Shown in pieces: positions 62,524 through 64,000 of a DNA stretch of 64,000 bases. The translations under genes were made by a program, and so were the position numbers. Source of the stretch: Pseudomonas luteola NBRC 103146 (GTDB lineage: Bacteria > Pseudomonadota > Gammaproteobacteria > Pseudomonadales > Pseudomonadaceae); NCBI RefSeq assembly GCF_002091675.1, contig NZ_BDAE01000001.1:310001-374000 (forward strand), in the 5' to 3' direction. How positions within the stretch are numbered: the stretch's first letter is position 1; every line of letters begins with the position of its first letter. Below the pieces are notes generated by a model. That model had not been told where the DNA came from. It saw nothing but the letters and a program-made list of their open reading frames with translations, and made no database searches.

Positions 62524-64000
62524 TCAGTACCCTGCTGCCGCGCCGTTGCTACGGGGATCAAACGCGCCCTCGAACACACCGCTCGGATGGCGTACGGCCG
62601 CACCGGCATGGCCCATGGTCTCGCTGAAGGGGGGCAGGCTTTCCACGTCATGACCGCGCGCGCGCAGCGCTTCGAACACGTCTGCCGTAAAGCGGGACTC
62701 GAGCTTGAGCGTATCGGTGCTTTCGCCCCAGGTCCGGCCTAGTAGCCAGCGAGGCGCAGTGACTGCCTGCTGGAGCGGCTGATTGAAGATGGCGTAGCGG
62801 CTGAAAACCGCTGCCTGGGTTTGCGGCTGGCCATCGCCACCCATGGTGCCGTACACCAGGGTTCGTCCATCCTTGAGCCGTGCCGCGGCGGGGTTGAGGG
62901 TGTGAAAGGGCTTCTTGCCAGGCATGAGGGCCAGCAGATGATTGGGGTCCAGACTGAACGATGCGCCCCGGTTCTGCCAGTTGAGGCCACTGGCTGGCAA
63001 GACCACACCGCTGCCGAACTCATGGTAGATGCTTTGGATAAACGAAACGGCCAGCCCGTTCCCATCGATCACGCCCATCCAGATGGTATCACCCGGCCCT
63101 TTGCCTTCGCCCCAGGGCGCCGCCTTTTGCGGGTCGATGGCCGCGGCCAGCCCTTCAAGATAGTCGGGGGTGAGGCACGCCTGTGGGTCGATGGTCATAT
63201 GCTCGGGGTCGGTAATGTGCTCATCGCGTACCCGGAAGGCCAGCTTGGTCGCCTCGACCAGCGTATGAATGTGCTCGGCGCTGTCGGCCGTGCAGCTGTC
63301 CAGCCCGGCGTGGTCGGCAATGCCAAGAATGAGCTGGGAGACCAGCCCCTGGGATGGAGGTGTCAGGTTGTAGACCATCCCGGCACTATGCTGAAGCGCC
63401 AGTGGCTTTACCCGGCGGGCATGATAGGCGGCCAGATCATTGCGTGAAACAGGAGAGCCCAGCGCTTCCAGATCATTGGCGATACTGGCTGCCAGGGCGC
63501 CACGGTAGAAGGTATCCAGCCCTTCTTCCGCCAGCTGATGCAGGGTGGCGGCCAGTCGTGGTTGTCTGAATAGGCTTCCGGCTACGGGTGCCTCGCCATT
63601 TTCCAGAAAGGTTTCGGCAAAGCCGGGAACAGACTCCAACTCGTGCCGCTTGCTGGAGGTGGCAAGATGCTGGGACAGCGTGACCGGAATACCTTCTGCG
63701 GCGTAATGGATGGCATCAGCCAGAAGGCGTGGTAATGGCATCTTACCGCCCAGCTCCCCGGAAACCGCCAACGCCTCCTGCCAGCCACCAACGGTGCCCG
63801 CAACGGTAAGCGCGGCTTTCGGGCCGCGTGTTGGAATACGATCCATACCCGCGTAATGCTCGAGGGTGGCGTGGCTGCCTGCCGGGCCGCTGGCATCAAT
63901 GGCAACCGGATCACCTTCAGGCGGAACGATCAGCCAGAAGCCATCCCCACCCAGGCTGTTCATATGGGGATAGACAACGGCAATGCTGGCCGCCGCGGCG
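62524..64000 (-). CDS. Gamma-glutamyltransferase family protein, N-terminal part outside the window
   Basis: The frame is open to the window edge. 492 residues are present and the N-terminus is missing, since the sequence AASIAVVYPHMNSLGGDGFWLIVPPEGD is an internal strand of the fold. The internal autocleavage site is GDTIWMGVIDGNGLAVSFIQSIYHEFGSGVVLPASG, where the Thr in GDT is the likely nucleophile. GGMGGDGQPQTQA is the family C-terminal block. It resembles YwrD/GGT-like proteins. Periplasmic or cytoplasmic cannot be told, since the signal would lie outside. Glutathione hydrolase or transpeptidase activity is inferred. Confidence 0.9.
   Translation of the reverse strand, partial: AAAASIAVVYPHMNSLGGDGFWLIVPPEGDPVAIDASGPAGSHATLEHYAGMDRIPTRGPKAALTVAGTVGGWQEALAVSGELGGKMPLPRLLADAIHYAAEGIPVTLSQHLATSSKRHELESVPGFAETFLENGEAPVAGSLFRQPRLAATLHQLAEEGLDTFYRGALAASIANDLEALGSPVSRNDLAAYHARRVKPLALQHSAGMVYNLTPPSQGLVSQLILGIADHAGLDSCTADSAEHIHTLVEATKLAFRVRDEHITDPEHMTIDPQACLTPDYLEGLAAAIDPQKAAPWGEGKGPGDTIWMGVIDGNGLAVSFIQSIYHEFGSGVVLPASGLNWQNRGASFSLDPNHLLALMPGKKPFHTLNPAAARLKDGRTLVYGTMGGDGQPQTQAAVFSRYAIFNQPLQQAVTAPRWLLGRTWGESTDTLKLESRFTADVFEALRARGHDVESLPPFSETMGHAGAAVRHPSGVFEGAFDPRSNGAAAGY

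Overview
The window is a chromosomal segment of a Pseudomonas-type gammaproteobacterium. Gene order and protein sequences match blocks familiar from P. aeruginosa: hemY-dsbB-rsd/algQ; znuBC-zur-znuA; thrB-polA-(ErsA)-engB-cytochrome c4-dsbA-diguanylate cyclase-ampDh2-kinB-algB-UPF0391; metNIQ; rubredoxin/rubredoxin reductase-hupA; and carbonic anhydrase-SulP. These blocks are joined in an order unlike PAO1, and GC looks moderate. I see a Pseudomonas outside the aeruginosa species but cannot name it. I found no phage, insertion sequence, CRISPR, tRNA or rRNA.

Layout. 1-4980: hemY tail, dsbB, rsd/algQ, an aldo/keto reductase, and a LysR regulator divergent from a tartrate/malate dehydrogenase. 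5036-8076: zinc uptake (znuB, znuC, zur on minus; znuA on plus, with a candidate Zur site between). 8148-14986: thrB, a DUF2782 protein, polA, the AlgU-promoted sRNA ErsA, engB, cytochrome c4, dsbA. 15243-24000: a GGEEF diguanylate cyclase, AmpDh2-type amidase, a MarR/siderophore-reductase/MFS cassette, and the alginate two-component pair kinB-algB. 24423-25284: an apparent sigma-54 operon of three very small membrane proteins. 25445-33361: wrbA, a SpmA/B-like protein, small envelope lipoproteins, a metallopeptidase, a mutarotase and a Na/Pi-type transporter. 33875-37320: the methionine ABC importer with two metQ genes. 37382-48411: VOC protein, MFS plus regulator, rubredoxin system, HU, SulP plus carbonic anhydrase, esterase and a KefB/YbaL antiporter. 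48716-59171: a LexA-boxed radical SAM gene, gloA, a luciferase-like enzyme, two GSTs, YihY, LysE, four acetyltransferases and small proteins. 59572-64000: a chemoreceptor with its own periplasmic binding protein, then a partial gamma-glutamyltransferase.

Main points. (1) algB carries an in-frame TAG 24 codons before the end of its family-typical reading frame. This removes most of the Fis-type helix-turn-helix while receiver, AAA+ domain and kinB remain intact. (2) Directly upstream of algB, divergent from it, is a near-consensus sigma-54 promoter. Four copies of a TTGCARTATGCA-like dyad precede it, and it drives the three-gene small membrane protein operon. Together these look like an AlgB/sigma-54 regulatory circuit whose activator has been disarmed, or a sequencing error. 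(3) A -35/-10 pair matching the AlgU consensus with a 16-nt spacer starts an approximately 128-nt transcript ending in a strong terminator, which I identify as ErsA. Several other genes in the window (rsd/algQ, dsbA, the cyclase, ampDh2) also belong to envelope or exopolysaccharide physiology.
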